Part shown: positions 5,226 to 8,816 of the stretch, in pieces
Layout: every line of letters begins with the position of its first letter
Position numbering within the stretch: position 1 is the stretch's first letter
Notes under the pieces: generated by a model
The model's database searches: none
Seen by the model: the letters and a program-made list of their open reading frames with translations, nothing else
Told to the model about the DNA's origin: nothing
From: Clostridiales bacterium
Lineage (GTDB): Bacteria; Bacillota; Clostridia; Oscillospirales; Acutalibacteraceae
DNA: 8,816 nt
Assembly: GCA_020859725.1 (NCBI GenBank)
Contig: JAJBVR010000117.1
Location: 1 to 8,816, forward strand
Reading direction: 5' to 3'
Made by a program: the position numbers and the translations under genes

Positions 5226-8198
5226 ATGGAATTTGAAAAAAAAGAAAAATCTGATATTAAAAGCAAACAAAATCCATATCTGCTTGGAATTGATATAGGC
5301 TCAACAACAGTTAAATTTTATTTGCAAAAAGACTCTGAAGTTATTTTCGCGTGCTATGAAAGGCATTTCAGCAAGGTAAGGGAAAAAACATTGGAAATTC
5401 TGAGCAGACTTTCCGAATTTCTTAAACCGGATGATATTATAAAAACGGTTATATCAGGCTCTGCCGGCATAGGCATTGCCGAGCTCTCCGGCATTTCATT
5501 TGTGCAGGAGGTTTTTGCAACGGGAGAAGCAATAGAAAATCTTGAACCGGACGCCGATGTTGTTATAGAGCTTGGAGGAGAAGATGCTAAAATAATATTT
5601 TTCGACAAGGGCGGAATTGATGAAAAGATGAACGGTTCCTGCGCCGGCGGAACCGGAGCATTTATTGACCAAATGGCAACTCTTCTTGGCGTAAGCCCGG
5701 CAGAGCTGGGCGAGCTTAGTATGAATTACACGGAAATTTATCCCATTGCTTCCAGATGCGGAGTTTTCGCCAAAACAGATATACAACCGCTTATTAATCA
5801 GGGAGCAAAAAAAGAAGATATTGCCGCATCCATTTATCAGGCTGTTGTAAATCAAACCATCGCGGGATTGGCGGGCGGAAGAAAAATAAAGGGCAAAGTT
5901 GTTTTTTTGGGCGGGCCTTTGTATTATTGCCGAGGGTTAAGAAACCGTTTTGTTGAAACTCTGAATCTGTCAAAAGATAACGCGATTGTGCCCGGATACG
6001 CAAATATTTCAGTTGCGTTAGGAGCTTCATTTTATGCCGCAGAAAACGGAACGCAAATCGAATACAATGAATTAATCAAAAAAATTGAGCAAACCGTTTT
6101 AAAGAAAGATTCCGTAAGCTCTTTTGAACCGTTATTTAAAAATGAAGAAGAGTATAACAAATTTAAAAAACGCCATTCTTCTGACAATGTTGGAAATAAA
6201 GATATTTTAAAATACAACGGAAACGCTTGGCTTGGGATTGACTGCGGCTCAACAACCACCAAGCTTGTTCTTATTGACAGCGGATTTAATATTTTATATT
6301 CATATTATTCCGATAACAGCGGAGACCCGGTTAATATAGTTTGGGAGCAGATAAAGAAAATCTATTCGCTTTGCGAAAGCAGAATAAAAATTAAGGGAGC
6401 ATGTGTAACCGGATACGGGGAAGAACTTATAAAAAGCGCTTTCGGGATTGATTTCGGCCTGGTGGAAACAATAGCCCACTATACCGCCGCAAAACATTTT
6501 AATCCGGAGGTTGAATTTATTCTGGATATAGGCGGGCAGGATATAAAATGCTTCAAAATAAGAAATAATGCCATCGATTCAATCATGCTTAATGAAGCTT
6601 GTTCTTCCGGGTGCGGCTCTTTTATTGAAACGTTTGCCAAGGCTATGGGATACACAGCGGAAGAATTTGCAAAAATTGCATTGTTTGCAAAAAATCCCGT
6701 TGATTTGGGTTCCCGCTGCACTGTTTTTATGAATTCCTCAGTTAAGCAGGCGCAAAGAGACGGTGCAACGGTTGGCGATATAAGCGCTGGTCTGTCAATT
6801 TCCGTTGTTAAAAACGCGCTGTATAAGGTTATCCGAGCGTCATCCGCGGAAGAATTAGGCAAAGAAATTGTTGTGCAGGGCGGTACTTTCCTTAATGACG
6901 CCATACTTAAAGCATTTGAAAATGAAATAGGGGTAAAAGTAACAAGACCTAATATTGCAGGTTTAATGGGAGCTTACGGAGCGGCGCTTTATGCAATGGA
7001 AAATGGCTCTGAAAAAAGTTCTTTAATATCAGCGGTTGAGATTTCGGATTTTACCCACAAATCCTACCCTATTACATGCAAAGGCTGCACAAACCAATGT
7101 AAGATGACGGTGAATGTTTTTTCAAACGGCAAAAAATTTATAAGCGGAAATAAATGTGAAAAAGGAGCGGGTTTAAGCAAGGCTTACAATAATATACCTG
7201 ATTTATATGAATATAAATATAATTATTTAACTTCTCTTGCAACCGAAAAAAGCAATATTAAAATAGGCATTCCTCTTGCATTGGGGATATATGACTTTGC
7301 CCCGTTTTGGAATGAGCTTTTCACTCAGCTTGGTTTTGAAGTTGTTTTTTCGGATAAATCAAATAAAGATTTATATTTATCCGGTCAATATACCATTCCT
7401 TCGGATACGGCCTGCTACCCCGCAAAGCTTATGCATGGTCATATTGAAAATCTGGTTTCAAAAAATACGGATTTAATTTTTTATCCGAGCCTTACCTATA
7501 ACATAAAAGAGCCAAACACGGATAATTGCTTTAACTGCCCTGTTGTGGCTTATTACGGGGAGCTTATCAGCAAAAATATTGACGATATTAAAAATGTTCG
7601 TTTTCTTTATCCGTATTTAAACATAAACAACCGAAAAGAGCTTGTTAATGAAATTTATAAAATTATAAAGCCGATAATCAGGATTAAAAAAGCAAATGTT
7701 TCATCCGCAGTAAATAAGGCGTATGCCGCACAGGAAAAATACAGAAAAAGCGTTTTTGAAAAAGGAAAGCAAGCAATAAAATACGCTGAAGAAAATAATA
7801 GGCGCGTTTTGATTTTAACCGGCAGACCTTATCATATAGACCCTGAAATAAACCACGGAATCAACAACCTTGCCAAAAGTCTTGGATTTGTTGTTGTAAG
7901 TGAGGATTCAATATGCGAAGGTGAAAAGCCGGAAAATATAGAAGTGCTCAACCAATGGACTTTTCATTCCCGTATGTATAAGGCCGCTCAGTTCGCGGCT
8001 GAGCACAGCAACGCGCAGTTGGTGCAGCTTGTTTCATTCGGCTGCGGGCTTGATGCCGTTACAGCTGATGAAGTTAAGCATATTTTAGAATCAAACGGGA
8101 AACTGTACACACAAATTAAAATAGATGAAATAACAAACCTCGGAGCAGTAAAAATACGGCTTCGCTCACTTATAGGAGCTATTGATGCAAAAGAATAA
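5226..8198 (+). CDS. Tandem acyl-CoA dehydratase activase fused to DUF2229 dehydratase-like domain
   Basis: This 990-residue protein belongs to the HgdC/BadF-BcrA activator group: ATPases that transfer one electron at very low potential to a dehydratase or reductase partner. It has two ASKHA ATPase domains. Domain 1 (about 18-275) has DIGSTTVK (23-30), ELGGEDAK (115-122), C139 in NGSCAGGTG, C178 in SRCGVF and LGGP (228-231). Domain 2 (about 333-595) has DCGSTTTK (339-346), DIGGQDIK (434-441), C459 in NEACSSGCG, C498 in SRCTVF and QGGTF. Both cysteine pairs are 39 residues apart, the spacing I recall for the cluster ligands of HgdC (C127/C166), so one [4Fe-4S] cluster could be held between the two domains of one chain. 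A linker with C618, C621, C625 and C644 follows, then a DUF2229/COG3580 domain (about 678-985) with CYPAK (C730), NCPVV (C771), TGRPYHIDPEINHG and SFGCG (C940). The Shine-Dalgarno is a perfect AAGGAGGT (5213-5220). The substrate is unknown. Confidence 0.93.
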   Translation: MEFEKKEKSDIKSKQNPYLLGIDIGSTTVKFYLQKDSEVIFACYERHFSKVREKTLEILSRLSEFLKPDDIIKTVISGSAGIGIAELSGISFVQEVFATGEAIENLEPDADVVIELGGEDAKIIFFDKGGIDEKMNGSCAGGTGAFIDQMATLLGVSPAELGELSMNYTEIYPIASRCGVFAKTDIQPLINQGAKKEDIAASIYQAVVNQTIAGLAGGRKIKGKVVFLGGPLYYCRGLRNRFVETLNLSKDNAIVPGYANISVALGASFYAAENGTQIEYNELIKKIEQTVLKKDSVSSFEPLFKNEEEYNKFKKRHSSDNVGNKDILKYNGNAWLGIDCGSTTTKLVLIDSGFNILYSYYSDNSGDPVNIVWEQIKKIYSLCESRIKIKGACVTGYGEELIKSAFGIDFGLVETIAHYTAAKHFNPEVEFILDIGGQDIKCFKIRNNAIDSIMLNEACSSGCGSFIETFAKAMGYTAEEFAKIALFAKNPVDLGSRCTVFMNSSVKQAQRDGATVGDISAGLSISVVKNALYKVIRASSAEELGKEIVVQGGTFLNDAILKAFENEIGVKVTRPNIAGLMGAYGAALYAMENGSEKSSLISAVEISDFTHKSYPITCKGCTNQCKMTVNVFSNGKKFISGNKCEKGAGLSKAYNNIPDLYEYKYNYLTSLATEKSNIKIGIPLALGIYDFAPFWNELFTQLGFEVVFSDKSNKDLYLSGQYTIPSDTACYPAKLMHGHIENLVSKNTDLIFYPSLTYNIKEPNTDNCFNCPVVAYYGELISKNIDDIKNVRFLYPYLNINNRKELVNEIYKIIKPIIRIKKANVSSAVNKAYAAQEKYRKSVFEKGKQAIKYAEENNRRVLILTGRPYHIDPEINHGINNLAKSLGFVVVSEDSICEGEKPENIEVLNQWTFHSRMYKAAQFAAEHSNAQLVQLVSFGCGLDAVTADEVKHILESNGKLYTQIKIDEITNLGAVKIRLRSLIGAIDAKE

Positions 8199-8816
8199 CA
8201 TTACATACTTTACAGAAGAAATGGCAAAAGATTATACAATTCTTGTGCCGCCGATGTTTCCGCTTCACGAAAATATTCTTATTCCTATAATGAATGAATG
8301 GGGTTATCATTTAAAAATGATAACAAATTCGGGAATGGACGTTATGACAAAAGGTTTAAAATACTGCAATAACGATACCTGCTATCCAGCCCAGATAGTT
8401 ATTGGGGAAATGATGGATATTATTGAAAGCGGTGAATACGATATTCACAAAATTGCCTTTTTGATAACTCAAACGGGCGGTGGGTGCAGAGCTTCAAATT
8501 ATATTTCTCTTATGAGAAAAGCCCTGCAAAACGCCGGATACCCGTTTATTCCGATTATTTCGTTCAATTTCAAAAAGGATATGGAGCAAAGCGGTTTTAA
8601 AATGCCCGTTTCCATGCTTTACAGAATGGTTTACTGCGTTTTATTCGGAGATTTGCTTATGAGCTTAAAAAATCAATGCCTGCCTTATGAAAAAAACAGC
8701 GGGGAAACAGAACAGCTTGTAAACATATGGATAAACAAGATAACAAAAAGATTCTCAAGGCACAGGCAGTTCAGGTATTTAACGGTTAAAAATTATTACA
8801 AAGCAATAGTTAAGGT
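8185..8816 (+). CDS. 2-hydroxyacyl-CoA dehydratase-like subunit (COG3581 type), 3' end outside window
   Basis: The first 210 codons are visible; the gene runs off the right edge. The protein begins MQKNNITYFTEEMAKDY and contains NNDTCYPAQIVIGEMMDII (C66) and TQTGGGCRASNYISLMRKAL (C101), blocks that mark the C-terminal module of the large activase-related proteins. In many relatives this module is the last part of a single chain of about 1400 residues fused to the preceding protein; here it is separate. It starts 14 bases before the upstream stop, with AGGAG at 8174-8178 and six-base spacing, so translation is probably coupled. Motifs resemble those of the upstream DUF2229 domain (CYPAK / CYPAQ), which suggests that the two form a heterodimer like HgdA/HgdB. 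The cysteines are probable Fe-S ligands, by analogy with HgdB and the double-cubane cluster protein. Confidence 0.88.
   Translation, partial: MQKNNITYFTEEMAKDYTILVPPMFPLHENILIPIMNEWGYHLKMITNSGMDVMTKGLKYCNNDTCYPAQIVIGEMMDIIESGEYDIHKIAFLITQTGGGCRASNYISLMRKALQNAGYPFIPIISFNFKKDMEQSGFKMPVSMLYRMVYCVLFGDLLMSLKNQCLPYEKNSGETEQLVNIWINKITKRFSRHRQFRYLTVKNYYKAIVK

Noticed and set aside
5354..6904. Minus-strand open frames opposite the activase gene, including one of 141 codons
   Set aside because: All are contained in a gene with conserved motifs on the plus strand and show no domain or ribosome site of their own.
7276..7476. Plus-strand 66-codon frame within the activase gene
   Set aside because: It is an out-of-frame shadow of the DUF2229 domain, with no separate initiation signal.
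8185..8198. Programmed ribosomal frameshift joining the activase and its partner
   Set aside because: The partner is in the +1 frame, there is no classical slippery heptamer in the overlap, and the partner has its own ATG with AGGAG. Independent coupled initiation is simpler.
1..8816. CRISPR arrays, tRNA/rRNA genes, insertion sequences, phage or defence genes
   Set aside because: I found no regularly spaced repeats, RNA gene signatures, or transposase or integrase motifs on either strand.

Overview
The window looks like chromosomal DNA from a low-GC anaerobic member of the Clostridia (Bacillota). The base composition is AT-rich, Shine-Dalgarno sites are strong AAGGAG(G) types, and SecA is full length with a C-terminal zinc-binding tail. 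The right-hand third encodes oxygen-sensitive Fe-S ATPase machinery of the 2-hydroxyacyl-CoA dehydratase activator class, which is typical of strict anaerobes. Genus cannot be decided from the sequence.

Layout, left to right. (1) 36-638, minus strand: a small metal-dependent hydrolase of the cyclase/kynurenine formamidase family. (2) 639-876: a divergent control region with one good promoter in each direction; a 35-bp inverted repeat lies over the cyclase promoter. (3) 877-1473, plus: a short predicted lipoprotein of unknown function. (4) 1560-4316, plus: complete secA, with its own promoter just upstream. (5) 4317-4519: the convergent gap between secA and a regulator gene. It holds a likely secA terminator and a second GC-richer folded element that I cannot assign. 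(6) 4520-5099, minus: a TetR/AcrR-type repressor. Its natural 5' end appears to be put out of frame by one extra A in a seven-A run. (7) 5100-5225: a compact divergent control region. (8) 5226-8198, plus: a 990-residue protein with two tandem activase (ASKHA ATPase) domains, a four-cysteine linker and a dehydratase-like domain (DUF2229/COG3580 type). (9) 8185-8816, plus, cut by the window edge: the start of its partner, a COG3581-type dehydratase-like subunit, overlapping the previous gene by 14 bases.

The most interesting part is 4520-8816. The regulator and the activase/dehydratase-like pair diverge from a 126-bp region that is nearly symmetrical. Two copies of a 21-bp dyad (AATC-N2-ACA-N3-TGT-N2-GATT) flank two face-to-face promoters whose -10 hexamers overlap. 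I infer that the TetR protein binds both dyads and controls both itself and the redox pair. By family knowledge, the activase domains hydrolyse ATP to push an electron from a [4Fe-4S] cluster into a low-potential cluster on the dehydratase-like subunits. The substrate is unknown, and no CoA-transferase or other pathway gene is visible in the window. The left half (cyclase, lipoprotein, secA) has no evident functional link to the right half.
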